From a bacterium D16-51 (lineage in GTDB: Bacteria; Bacillota; Clostridia; Lachnospirales; Lachnospiraceae): DNA of 64,000 nt. The position numbers and the translations under genes are program-made. The stretch is taken from assembly GCA_003612285.1 (NCBI GenBank), contig RAYE01000006.1, positions 52,486 through 116,485 of the forward strand. The letters are read 5' to 3'. The notes below the pieces were generated by a model that was given only the letters and a program-made list of their open reading frames with translations, had not been told where the DNA came from and searched no databases. The first letter of the stretch is position 1. Each line of letters starts with the position of its first letter. Of this stretch, positions 43,734 to 52,250 are shown piece by piece.

Positions 43734-44924
43734 ATGTCGACAAATAATTACAAACATACCGCTGCGCTTGCTCCATTAAAGATTGCCGCCCTTGGTAATT
43801 GTAAAGAACTTGGTGAAAAAATTAACCAGGCTCTTATCAGCCGCCGTAAAGCAGAGCCTTCCGGCAGGGACTGCCCGCCATTTATCTTGACATCTGACAG
43901 GCAGGACAATTACCTGATTGATTTTGACTGCGTCAGGTTTGGCACAGGAGAGGGGAAAGCTGTTATCCGGGAATCCATCCGCGGTGCAGATTTATACATT
44001 ATTACGGATACTGTGAACCATTTTGAAACATATGAAATGTTTGGCAAAAGGGAAAAAGCTTCACCAGACAGCCATTTTATAGATTTAAAGCGAGTTATTA
44101 TGGCATGTGGCGGCCATCCGCGCCGGATTAGCGTAATTATGCCATACCTCTATGAAGGGCGGCAGCATATCCGCCTGCTTGACGAATCCCTGGACTGCGC
44201 CGTAGCGCTGCAGGAACTGGCAGCTATGGGGGTAGAGACAATTATTACATTTGACGCACACGATAACCGCGTACAAAATGCCATCCCAAACCACGGTTTT
44301 GACAATTTTTTCACTTCCTACCAGTTTATCCAGGAAATTTTAAATACCAATCCTGACATTATCATAGATGAAAAACATTTTGCCGTTGTCAGTCCCGACG
44401 AGGGCGGGATGAAACGGGCTGTCTATTATGCCGGGCTGCTTGGCGTTGACATGGGCATGTTTTACCGCCGTCTTGACTACTCGGTAAAAGTTGGCGAAGG
44501 GCATCCTGTTGCCAGTGTTGAATTTTTAGGGAAAAATCTGAGTGGGAAAGACGTCATTATACTGGATGATATGATTGCAACTGGAAAAACTATGCTGGAT
44601 GCCGCAAGAGAAGTACGAAAGCAAAATGCACGTAAAATATTCCTCTGTGCAACATTCAGCTTGTTTTCCAATGGAATTGAAAATCTTGACGCTGCCTATA
44701 AAGAAGGACTTTTTGACTTCCTTTATACGACCAACCTCTGCCACTGTCCTGCCGAGCTTTTTGAAAAGCCTTACTATCACAATGTAGATTTAAGTAACTA
44801 TATTTCCTTGATTATAGATACCTTAAACCATGATACATCTGTAAGCGGTATTCTGGATGCAACAGGCCGTATACAGGAATTACTGGACAGGAGAAGCCGC
44901 CGTCATCTGGATAAATCCATTTAA
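43734..44924 (+). CDS. prs: Ribose-phosphate pyrophosphokinase
   Basis: Makes PRPP from ribose-5-phosphate and ATP. The start at 43734 is set by GAGG. The protein has 396 residues, longer than the usual 315, because of an N-terminal extension and a longer C-terminus. Visible motifs are 'MPYLYEGRQHIR' (ATP-binding flag region), 'TFDAHDNRVQNAIP', 'VVSPDEGGMKRAV' and the PRPP loop 'VIILDDMIATGKTM'. This long type is common in Clostridia as a second prs copy. Its 3' end overlaps the converging pgeF gene by 45 bases. Confidence 0.9.
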   Translation: MSTNNYKHTAALAPLKIAALGNCKELGEKINQALISRRKAEPSGRDCPPFILTSDRQDNYLIDFDCVRFGTGEGKAVIRESIRGADLYIITDTVNHFETYEMFGKREKASPDSHFIDLKRVIMACGGHPRRISVIMPYLYEGRQHIRLLDESLDCAVALQELAAMGVETIITFDAHDNRVQNAIPNHGFDNFFTSYQFIQEILNTNPDIIIDEKHFAVVSPDEGGMKRAVYYAGLLGVDMGMFYRRLDYSVKVGEGHPVASVEFLGKNLSGKDVIILDDMIATGKTMLDAAREVRKQNARKIFLCATFSLFSNGIENLDAAYKEGLFDFLYTTNLCHCPAELFEKPYYHNVDLSNYISLIIDTLNHDTSVSGILDATGRIQELLDRRSRRHLDKSI

Positions 44925-45836
44925 GTTGCCCCTTTTTCCATGGGAAGCACGGTGGGAAAACAGGAGCCTGCTGTTGCAGCAGGTACAGATACCGGAAATA
45001 TGGATGTGTTCTGCCAATAGCCCTGCGTCTTTTAACTGCAGGGCATTTGCCTGCCATAAATCCAGCTGGTATTTTTTTTCAGCAGTGTTGGAGCAGAACA
45101 TAATTTCTGCCATCTGTTCTTTTGTATATTGTTTTGCAAAAGCATCTGCCACATCCTGGCTGACTTCATAACAATTTTGGCAGATAGAAGGGCCGATGAC
45201 TGCAATGATGTCCTGTTTCGTACATCCAAACTGTTTTTGCATCTGGTTTACCGTCTTTTGCCCCATTTTTGCTGCTGTGCCGCGCCACCCTGCATGGGAA
45301 GAGGCAATAACTTTTTTTACCGGATCTGCAAAAAAAAGAGGGACGCAGTCTGCATAAGAGGTGGCAAGGCAGACGTTTTTCCTGTCCGTTATCAGCCCGT
45401 CGATTCCTTTCAGCGTTTTCTTGACTTTTCCCTTACAGGTATCTTCTTCTGTTACTGCAGCAATTTCTGTCTCATGTACTTGGTCGGACAGGACAAGGAT
45501 TTCTGTATTAACGCCCATGCTTTCACAAAACAGCCTGTAATTTTCACGAACATTTTCTTTGGAATCCCCTCTGTCAAATCCCAGGTTTAATTCTGCAAAA
45601 CAGCCAGTACTGACTCCTCCATACCTCGTGGAAAAAGCAGCATTCACAAATCCCAGATGGTCAAATGCATGGAAGCGGATGATTGGTACGCTGTCTGCAT
45701 GTTCCAGGTAACATTCCTCTGTCCTGGCTTTTTCCCAAAGCTTTAGAATCTCGTCTTTGCCTGTTCTAAAACCTTTGTTTTGTCCTGTTAATGTCTTTTC
45801 TTGTGCTAACGTTTGCAAAGGATCACTTCCTTTCAT
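44880..45836 (-). CDS. pgeF: Purine nucleoside phosphorylase-like YfiH/PgeF family protein
   Basis: Multicopper-oxidase-fold family now linked to purine nucleoside phosphorolysis and peptidoglycan fidelity. Active-site segments are 'SDQVHETEIA', 'SYADCVPLFF' and 'SHAGWRGTAAKMG', then 'IGPSICQNCYEVSQDVADAF'. The start is open: ATG 45836 (318 residues) has no ribosome site, while TTG 45818 lies 6 bases after AAAGGAAGTGA and would give 312. It is two bases downstream of the Uma2 gene on the same strand. Confidence 0.88.
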   Translation of the reverse strand: MKGSDPLQTLAQEKTLTGQNKGFRTGKDEILKLWEKARTEECYLEHADSVPIIRFHAFDHLGFVNAAFSTRYGGVSTGCFAELNLGFDRGDSKENVRENYRLFCESMGVNTEILVLSDQVHETEIAAVTEEDTCKGKVKKTLKGIDGLITDRKNVCLATSYADCVPLFFADPVKKVIASSHAGWRGTAAKMGQKTVNQMQKQFGCTKQDIIAVIGPSICQNCYEVSQDVADAFAKQYTKEQMAEIMFCSNTAEKKYQLDLWQANALQLKDAGLLAEHIHISGICTCCNSRLLFSHRASHGKRGNLNGFIQMTAASPVQ

Positions 45837-45838
45837 GG

Positions 45839-46405
45839 TTATATATTCAATAATTCGGCAATATTGGAGAAATCTATAAGTAAGTCATCAAAAATATGAA
45901 CCTTAATCGTAGAATCAAAGGAGTATTGGATCGCAAGCAGATTTTTCTCAAAATAGTTGATTGTTACTGTTTTGCGGCGTGGGTCTACAATCCAATATTC
46001 ACGCACCCCATAATTTTTATAATAATAGGGCTTGCGGATATAGTCATCGGATGGGTTGCCTGGGGAAACGATTTCAATGATGAAATCTGGTGCTCCATTA
46101 CACCTTTTTTCATCCAGTTTATCCTTATTACAGACAACCATGATATCAGGCTGAACAATGATCAGAGGATTGTCAGACAGTTTTACATCAAACGGAGCGC
46201 AAAAAATACTGCAAGTCCCTTTTTTGCGGAGTATATAGTTGTTTATTATAGTAGATAACTGCATAGAAATTGACTGATGTATCTGTGAAGGGCTGGCCAT
46301 GTCATAGACAATGCCATCAAAGACTTCTGCCCTTTTTTCCCCTGGAAGAGATTCGTACTCCTCCAGGGTTATTGTTTCTGGCTGTGGCTGTAATGCCGGC
46401 GGCAT
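45839..46405 (-). CDS. Uma2-family (DUF820) putative endonuclease
   Basis: 188 residues with the PD-(D/E)xK nuclease fold of Uma2: 'RAEVFDGIVYDMASPSQIHQ', 'VQPDIMVVCN', 'GAPDFIIEIVSPGN' and 'YGVREYWIVDPRRKTV'. The start at 46405 (MPPALQ) follows GGAAG. The family is scattered among mobile regions; function in the cell is unknown. A plus-strand Uma2 relative follows at 46.9 kb, on the far side of a short transposable element. Confidence 0.87.
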   Translation of the reverse strand: MPPALQPQPETITLEEYESLPGEKRAEVFDGIVYDMASPSQIHQSISMQLSTIINNYILRKKGTCSIFCAPFDVKLSDNPLIIVQPDIMVVCNKDKLDEKRCNGAPDFIIEIVSPGNPSDDYIRKPYYYKNYGVREYWIVDPRRKTVTINYFEKNLLAIQYSFDSTIKVHIFDDLLIDFSNIAELLNI

Positions 46406-46530
46406 AATAAACACTTCCTTTCTTTTTTATTTTATAGGATATCTCCAATATCAGCTTAAAACATATAATTGAAAATTACAAGCATTAAAGTGAAAAGTAT
46501 ATGATAGCAACGCCTGGCAGAGTGTTGCTA

Positions 46531-46689
46531 GTACAGCGTTTCCTTAATCCCCATATACTTAGTGCTTGCTATTTTTGTCAGCGCAAGGCGGAGGAAGGAG
46601 GCAATGCGGTGGCATTGTTGACTGACGACAACGCAGCGATGGCGGAAATAGAAAGTACTAAGTGTATGAGGGACTAAGAAACGCTGTAC
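46531..46689. mobile_element. 159-bp MITE-like element
   Basis: Inverted ends of about 38 bp (GTACAGCGTTTC... and ...GAAACGCTGTAC) are flanked by TA on both sides (46529-46530, 46690-46691). The inner part has GCAAGGCGGAGGA and ACAACGCAGC, as in the 20.6-kb element. No coding capacity. A solo end lies at 25396-25436. Confidence 0.85.
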
Positions 46690-46789
46690 TAGTCACGTAG
46701 TGAACTGTAACGGCAGAGTTTACCACAAAATTCTTTATAGGGTGGGAAAATTGTGATATAATGGAAAAAATTAATTGGAGGAGAAACCT

Positions 46790-46837
46790 ATGTTGTGTGC
46801 CAGAAGGGGCTGGAAAGGCAATTGGCAGTATTGTTAA
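46790..46837 (+). CDS. Possible 15-residue leader peptide
   Basis: TTGGAGGAG lies 9 bases before an ATG that opens MLCARRGWKGNWQYC and stops 22 bases before the Uma2 start. The ribosome site is better than that of the Uma2 gene itself. It contains two Trp and three Cys/Arg pairs of codons. It may be a regulatory leader or the decayed start of an older gene. Confidence 0.3.
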   Translation: MLCARRGWKGNWQYC

Positions 46838-46859
46838 GAATAGAGGGGGACACTATGGA

Positions 46860-47396
46860 GTGTTAAAAAAAGAAGATATTTATACGATAGAGGATATATA
46901 TGCTTTACCAGATGGAATACGGGCAGAATTAATTGATGGGAAGATTTATTATATGGTGCCTCCAAGTTGGAGCCATCAAAGAATTTCCAGTGATTTGCAT
47001 AATCAAATATACAATTATATTAAGGATGGCAATGGACAGTGTGAGGTTTTAGCCGCTCCATTTGCTGTATTTTTAGATGATGGCTCTAATTATGTAGAAC
47101 CGGATATTTCTGTTATATGTGACCGGTCAAAGCTGGATGAAAAGGGATGCCATGGTGCGCCGGACTGGATTATTGAAATCGTTTCACCAGGCAGCAAGAC
47201 AAGGGATTATATGACAAAATTGTTTAAGTACCGTATTGCAGGGGTGCGGGAATACTGGATTGTTGATGCAGAGAAACAAATGACAACAATATATTCATTT
47301 GAACAGGATTTGGTGGAACAGTATAATTTTGGAGAAGATATGCCAGTTGGAATATATGATGGATTGGTTATTAGGGACTTGGGTTCATATATTTAG
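46860..47396 (+). CDS. Uma2-family (DUF820) putative endonuclease
   Basis: 178 residues from GTG 46860, chosen because GAGGGGG lies about 10 bases upstream and the family start (LKKEDIYTIEDIYALPDGIRAELIDGKIYYM) follows. A longer frame from 46761 is rejected as it would begin within the -10 box. Motifs 'VEPDISVICD', 'GAPDWIIEIVSPGSKTRDY' and 'AGVREYWIVDAEKQ' match the divergent relative at 45.8 kb, but the two are not recent duplicates. Confidence 0.85.
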   Translation: MLKKEDIYTIEDIYALPDGIRAELIDGKIYYMVPPSWSHQRISSDLHNQIYNYIKDGNGQCEVLAAPFAVFLDDGSNYVEPDISVICDRSKLDEKGCHGAPDWIIEIVSPGSKTRDYMTKLFKYRIAGVREYWIVDAEKQMTTIYSFEQDLVEQYNFGEDMPVGIYDGLVIRDLGSYI

Positions 47397-47612
47397 GTTG
47401 GCTGGTTTTTGGTGTAAAGAATGCAAAACCATGAAGATTTTTTGAAATCTCTTTATTTTTATTGCAGTTTGTGGTATAAATGAACATGTTGCAGTATAAA
47501 TTAAGAAATTATTGTTACTATTCAAAGTCAATTTCTGAAAAGGCTGAAAAGAGTTGCCGTGAATCGTAACAAATTACATGGCCATAATATGGCTTTGATT
47601 GGAGGAGTTAGC

Positions 47613-48719
47613 GTGAGAAAGGCAAAGAAGCTGCTTGCACTGGCATTATGTGCAGGCTTAACCGTAACAGCGTTTACAGGTTGTGGGGCAAAAAAGACAG
47701 AGAAGAAAGAGACAAAGGCAGAGAAGACAGAAAAGAAAGCAGAAGATCCTTTTATTAAAGAAGCGGCGTCTTATATTGACCTGGCAGAGTATAAGACAAT
47801 TACATTAAAAACAAGTGAGATTGATGAAAAATTGCAGTCACAGATTGATTCGATGCTGGCAGCAAGCGCTTCCTATGAACAGATAAAGAAAGGGAAGGTA
47901 AAAGACGGGGACACGGTCAATATTTATTATGTTGGGAAAATGGATGGGGAAGCCTTTGAAGGGGGTTCCTGTACTGAGGAAAGCATGCCTTCCGGCTATG
48001 ATTTGACGATAGGTTCTAATTCCTTTATCGACGGTTTTGAGGATGCGCTGATTGGGAAGACCATTGGAAAGACGTATGATATTGATGTGACATTCCCGAA
48101 GGAGTATAAAAATAACCCTGACCTTGCCGGGAAACCTGCTGTTTTTACAGTGACCTTAAATTATAAGAGAGGGAAAAAGATAGAGCCAAAGCTTACAGAG
48201 GAGTTTGTAAAGGCGAACCTGCCGGATTATAAATCGGTAAAAGAGTATAAGGAAAAGTCACGGGAATCTATTATACGCAGCATGGCGGTTGAAAAGGTCT
48301 GTAAGGATACCAAGGTGAATGATTATCCAAAAGACAGGGTATCTAACATGGAGAAACAGATAAAAACTTCAATTGAAAGCTACCTGACGCAGAATAATTC
48401 CACTTTGGATGACTATCTGGCGGGGCTAAATATTACGGAAGAAGATTATATTGCACAGATTGAGACAACTTCTAAGCAGGATGTTGCAAACCAGCTTGTC
48501 TACAATGCGATTGCCCAGGCAGAAAATATTGAGATAACAGACGAGGAATATAAAAAGGAATTGGACACATACATGACAAATTACGGCTGTGAGAAAGAAT
48601 CTGATTTGAATGAGACGTTTAACGATATGTATGGGACAACGGCAAATATGATTATTAATAATGAGCTGCTGTACAGTAAGATTGCAGATTACCTTGCAGG
48701 GAATGTAAAGGAATCATAA
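47613..48719 (+). CDS. Secreted trigger-factor-like peptidyl-prolyl isomerase (lipoprotein)
   Basis: 368-residue lipoprotein foldase. The GTG at 47613 follows TTGGAGGAG and opens a lipoprotein signal ending in FTGC with Cys24. After a Lys/Glu-rich linker comes an FKBP-type PPIase domain (about 95-190: 'KDGDTVNIYYVGKMDGEAFEGG', 'GFEDALIGKTIGKTYDIDVTFPKEY') and a trigger-factor-like C-terminal helical region. Unlike ribosomal trigger factor it lacks the N-terminal ribosome-binding domain and is exported. It probably helps secreted proteins fold. It is 10 bases upstream of der. Confidence 0.88.
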   Translation: MRKAKKLLALALCAGLTVTAFTGCGAKKTEKKETKAEKTEKKAEDPFIKEAASYIDLAEYKTITLKTSEIDEKLQSQIDSMLAASASYEQIKKGKVKDGDTVNIYYVGKMDGEAFEGGSCTEESMPSGYDLTIGSNSFIDGFEDALIGKTIGKTYDIDVTFPKEYKNNPDLAGKPAVFTVTLNYKRGKKIEPKLTEEFVKANLPDYKSVKEYKEKSRESIIRSMAVEKVCKDTKVNDYPKDRVSNMEKQIKTSIESYLTQNNSTLDDYLAGLNITEEDYIAQIETTSKQDVANQLVYNAIAQAENIEITDEEYKKELDTYMTNYGCEKESDLNETFNDMYGTTANMIINNELLYSKIADYLAGNVKES

Positions 48720-48729
48720 GGAGGATGAA

Positions 48730-50052
48730 GTGGGGAAACCGATAGTTGCAATAGTGGGGCGTCCTAACGTTGGGAAGTCTACACTGTTTAATATGATGGC
48801 TGGAGAACGGATTGCGATTGTAAAAGATACGCCCGGGGTGACCAGGGACCGTATTTATGCTGACGTATCATGGCTTAAATATAATTTTACCATTATGGAT
48901 ACAGGCGGGATTGAGCCGGAGACAAAGAACCAGATGCTGCGGAATATGCGCGAACAGGCAGAAATGGCAATTGAAATGGCCGATGTGGTGATGTTTGTCG
49001 TAGATGTGAAGCAGGGGCTTGTGGATGCAGATTATAAAGTAGCTGATATGCTTCGGAAGGCAGATAAAAAGGTTGTGCTTATTGTAAATAAAGTGGATAA
49101 CTTTGAAAAGATGATGCCGGACGTATATGAATTTTATAATCTGGGGATTGGCGATCCGCATCCTGTCTCTTCCATAGGCAAGCTTGGCATTGGCGATATG
49201 CTGGATGAGGTGACGGATCTTTTTCCAAATGATGTGGAAGAAGAAGAGGATGAAAGGCCGCGTGTGGCAATTGTTGGAAAGCCGAATGTTGGGAAGTCCT
49301 CTATTATCAATAAGCTTTTGGGGGAAAACCGTGTGATTGTCTCTGATGTGGCAGGTACAACAAGGGATGCTATTGATACAACGGTTACCTGGGAAGACAA
49401 GGAGTATGTGTTTATTGATACAGCAGGGCTGCGCCGGAAAAATAAAATCAAAGAAGAAATTGAACGTTACAGCATTTTGAGGACGGTTTCTGCCGTAGAG
49501 CGCGCCGATGTGGTGGTGTTAGTAATTGACGCGACAGAAGGCGTGACGGAACAGGATGCAAAGATTGCCGGAATTGCGCACGACCGTGGGCGCGGTATGA
49601 TTATTGCGGTGAATAAATGGGATGCGGTTGAAAAGGACAACCATTCGGTAAAAGAATATACAAATAAAATACGGAATGTTCTTTCTTTTATGCCGTATGC
49701 GGAAATCCTTTTTATCTCCGCAAAGACAGGGCAGCGCCTGCCGAAGCTTTTTGACGTATTAGAGGCTGTAATCCAGAACCACCAGCTGCGTATTGCTACC
49801 GGGGTGTTAAATGATATCCTGACAGAGGCTGTCGCTATGCAGCAGCCTCCATCGGATAAGGGACGCCGCCTAAAGATATATTATATGACGCAGGTCAGCA
49901 TTAAGCCGCCTTCTTTTGTATTGTTTGTAAATGACAAGCGGCTGATGCATTTTTCGTATACCAGGTATCTGGAAAATAAAATCCGTGAAGCGTTTGGTTT
50001 TGGCGGCACATCCTTAAAATTTTTTATCCGTGAGCGGAAAGAGAAATCCTGA
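48730..50052 (+). CDS. der: Ribosome-associated GTPase Der (EngA)
   Basis: Double GTPase needed for 50S subunit assembly. 440 residues: first G domain with 'GRPNVGKSTLFN' and 'DTGGIEPE', second with 'GKPNVGKSSIINKLLGENR' and 'DTAGLRRK', and a C-terminal KH-like domain. It starts at GTG 48730 after AAGGAGG. The order der-plsY-gpsA is common in Firmicutes. Confidence 0.96.
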   Translation: MGKPIVAIVGRPNVGKSTLFNMMAGERIAIVKDTPGVTRDRIYADVSWLKYNFTIMDTGGIEPETKNQMLRNMREQAEMAIEMADVVMFVVDVKQGLVDADYKVADMLRKADKKVVLIVNKVDNFEKMMPDVYEFYNLGIGDPHPVSSIGKLGIGDMLDEVTDLFPNDVEEEEDERPRVAIVGKPNVGKSSIINKLLGENRVIVSDVAGTTRDAIDTTVTWEDKEYVFIDTAGLRRKNKIKEEIERYSILRTVSAVERADVVVLVIDATEGVTEQDAKIAGIAHDRGRGMIIAVNKWDAVEKDNHSVKEYTNKIRNVLSFMPYAEILFISAKTGQRLPKLFDVLEAVIQNHQLRIATGVLNDILTEAVAMQQPPSDKGRRLKIYYMTQVSIKPPSFVLFVNDKRLMHFSYTRYLENKIREAFGFGGTSLKFFIRERKEKS

Positions 50053-50116
50053 CAGGTATGGGGAAGCATTATGAGGCCGTGGGCAGAATCTATAATAATG
50101 GAATGGAGAATGAAAA

Positions 50117-50758
50117 ATGGAATTGATATTGTGTCTGGCAGCAGGATATTTTTTCGGTTGCATTTCATCGGGGTATCTGGTTGGGAAATTTTATAAAAAA
50201 GATATTCGGGAACTTGGCAGCGGTAATGCAGGCACGACAAATGTGCTGCGCAATTTTGGCGTGGTTCCTGCAATTGTTACTTTTGCAGGGGATCTTGCAA
50301 AGGCAGTTGTCCCGATTTTACTGCTTCGGTTTTGTTTTTACCAGCAGGGCAATTGGTATCTTCCATGCCTGTACTGCGGCCTTGGCGTTGTATTGGGGCA
50401 CAATTATCCATTTTACATGGGATTTAAGGGCGGCAAGGGGATTGCCGTGACAGCTGCTGTCGTTATGTCTGCTGCCCATCCTGTCATGATTCCGGCCGGG
50501 CTTGCTATTTTCCTTACTGCCGTTATTTTAACGCGCTATGTGTCAGTAGGTTCGCTTTTTGTTGCATGGTATATTCCTGCAAATACACTTATTTTTTATT
50601 CTAAAGACAGCCGGTTTATACATATGATGGTAATCAGCCTGCTGTTTACGGCGCTTGCGTATTTCCAGCACAGGCAGAACATCATACGGTTAATTCATGG
50701 GAATGAAAATAAATTATGGCATACAAAAAAGGAAAAGGAGGCTGCAGCGGAAAAATGA
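50117..50758 (+). CDS. plsY: Glycerol-3-phosphate acyltransferase PlsY
   Basis: Membrane enzyme that moves an acyl group from acyl-phosphate to glycerol-3-phosphate, the first step in phospholipid synthesis. 213 residues, about five helices, with 'GCISSGYLVGKFYKKDIRELGSGNAGTTNVLRNFG', 'GHNYPFYMGFKGGKGIA' and a third motif 'LTRYVSVGSL'. The stop overlaps the gpsA start by four bases; the two enzymes work in sequence. Confidence 0.95.
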   Translation: MELILCLAAGYFFGCISSGYLVGKFYKKDIRELGSGNAGTTNVLRNFGVVPAIVTFAGDLAKAVVPILLLRFCFYQQGNWYLPCLYCGLGVVLGHNYPFYMGFKGGKGIAVTAAVVMSAAHPVMIPAGLAIFLTAVILTRYVSVGSLFVAWYIPANTLIFYSKDSRFIHMMVISLLFTALAYFQHRQNIIRLIHGNENKLWHTKKEKEAAAEK

Positions 50759-51774
50759 GCAAAATAAGTTTTTTGGGGGCGGGAAGCTGGGGGACGGCGC
50801 TTGCAATTATGCTGGCAAAAAAAGGGCATCAGGTTACTTTGTGGTCAAAAGTGGAAGCAGAGGTTTCCATGCTTTTAGAGAACCGGGAACATAAAGAGCG
50901 CCTTCCGGGGGTAAAGCTTCCAGATTCTATTGTTATTACGACGGACTTGGAAGCAGCATGTTCTGGGCAGGAACTGCTGGTGTTTGCAGTTGCATCGCCT
51001 TTTGTCAGGAGTGTGGCAAAGGAAGCAGCGGCATATATTCTGCCAGGGCAAAAAATTGTCAATGTGGCGAAAGGGATTGAAGAGCAGTCGTTAGATACCC
51101 TGCGTGATATTTTAGCGGAGGAGCTTTCACAGGCAGATATTTCTGTACTGTCAGGGCCAAGCCATGCAGAGGAAGTTGCGATTGGGATGCCGACTACAGT
51201 TGTGGTCGGAAGCGCCAGCAAAGCAACTGCAATTTTTATCCAGGAAATTTTTATGAATGAAGCATTTCGTGTGTATATCAGCCCGGATATTATTGGGATT
51301 GAGCTTGGCGGTTCCGTAAAGAACGTAATTGCGCTTGCAGCGGGCGTCTGTGACGGGCTTGGTTTTGGGGATAATACAAAGGCGGCCCTGATAACCAGGG
51401 GAATTGCGGAAATCAGCCGCCTGGGCGTTGCTATGGGGGCGAAAATGGAGACGCTTGGCGGCCTTTCAGGAATCGGCGATTTAATTGTTACCTGTACTAG
51501 TAAGCACAGCCGGAACCACAATGCCGGGTATTATATTGGGAAAGGATATTCTGTAGAAGAAGCACTTGCGAAAGTAAACCAGGTGGTAGAAGGCGTCCAT
51601 TCTGCAAAGGCAGTCAGCCGCCTTGCGAAAAAGTACCAGGTTTCCATGCCGATTGTAGAGCAGATTTGTAAGGTGCTTTTTGAGGGGGATAATGTAGATA
51701 ATGCGATAAAAAATCTTCTGACAAGGGATAAATGTATGGAATATCCAGACCTTGGCTGGATAGAAGCGGATTGA
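50755..51774 (+). CDS. gpsA: Glycerol-3-phosphate dehydrogenase [NAD(P)+]
   Basis: Reduces dihydroxyacetone phosphate to glycerol-3-phosphate for PlsY. 339 residues from ATG 50755, with the Rossmann motif 'SFLGAGSWGTALAIMLA', 'NVAKGIEEQS', 'SGPSHAEEVA', 'ELGGSVKNVIALAAGVCDGLGFGDNTKAALITRG' (catalytic Lys) and 'GLSGIGDLIVTCTSKHSRNH'. AAAAGGAGG lies somewhat far upstream, consistent with coupling to plsY. Confidence 0.95.
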   Translation: MSKISFLGAGSWGTALAIMLAKKGHQVTLWSKVEAEVSMLLENREHKERLPGVKLPDSIVITTDLEAACSGQELLVFAVASPFVRSVAKEAAAYILPGQKIVNVAKGIEEQSLDTLRDILAEELSQADISVLSGPSHAEEVAIGMPTTVVVGSASKATAIFIQEIFMNEAFRVYISPDIIGIELGGSVKNVIALAAGVCDGLGFGDNTKAALITRGIAEISRLGVAMGAKMETLGGLSGIGDLIVTCTSKHSRNHNAGYYIGKGYSVEEALAKVNQVVEGVHSAKAVSRLAKKYQVSMPIVEQICKVLFEGDNVDNAIKNLLTRDKCMEYPDLGWIEAD

Positions 51775-51869
51775 AGCTGGCTGTAGTAATATAACCTGAA
51801 AATATGTATAATTAGAACAGGCACTGCATAATTAATAGACAAGACTTTTTATAAAGGTGTGGTTTTATT

Positions 51870-52250
51870 ATGGTTCAATATGATGAAGAAGTGGCAGAAC
51901 GTGCAGTTAGCCGTCAAGACAAGATTCTGGAGGCAAAATCTGCTTTTGGGCAGGATGTAAGATATGCAGGAGGGTATCATCGGAATAACCGTGTTCCCCC
52001 TGCTTATCCTGACAGGAAGGAAACGCTTTCTGACGGGGAAGAGAGGCATCACTTTGGCATGCTGCGCATGGTCATAGCAGGGGTGCTTTTTTTCATTTTG
52101 GTAACGGCGTTTCATTTTCAGGTGTCTTACTATGGGTTTAACAAAGAAAACGTCAAAAAGGCGCTTGCAGATGAAAGCCGCTGGAACAGCCTGGTAGAGC
52201 AGGCGGAACAGGTAATGAATACATTGAAAAGTGATATGGAGAAAAAATGA
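51870..52250 (+). CDS. Single-pass membrane protein of unknown function
   Basis: 126 residues: a polar N-terminus of about 65 residues rich in charged and Tyr/Arg residues, one membrane helix ('MVIAGVLFFILVTAFHF', about 67-85) and a C-terminal extracytosolic helix ('NKENVKKALADESRWNSLVEQAEQVMNTL'). AAAGGTG lies upstream of the ATG. Its stop overlaps the radical-SAM gene start by four bases, which suggests a functional or at least translational link. No family recognised. Confidence 0.75.
   Translation: MVQYDEEVAERAVSRQDKILEAKSAFGQDVRYAGGYHRNNRVPPAYPDRKETLSDGEERHHFGMLRMVIAGVLFFILVTAFHFQVSYYGFNKENVKKALADESRWNSLVEQAEQVMNTLKSDMEKK

Larger units (their letters stand above)
46406..46859. other. 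Gap between the two divergent Uma2 genes
   Basis: 454 bases without a firm gene. It holds a 159-bp MITE-like element (46531-46689), a TATAAT box at 46756-46761 and a 15-codon leader frame (46790-46837). Confidence 0.7.

Noticed and set aside
46761..46859. Upstream extension of the plus-strand Uma2 gene from ATG 46761
   Set aside because: That ATG directly follows the -10 box and has no ribosome site; the family start and a GAGGGGG site fit GTG 46860.
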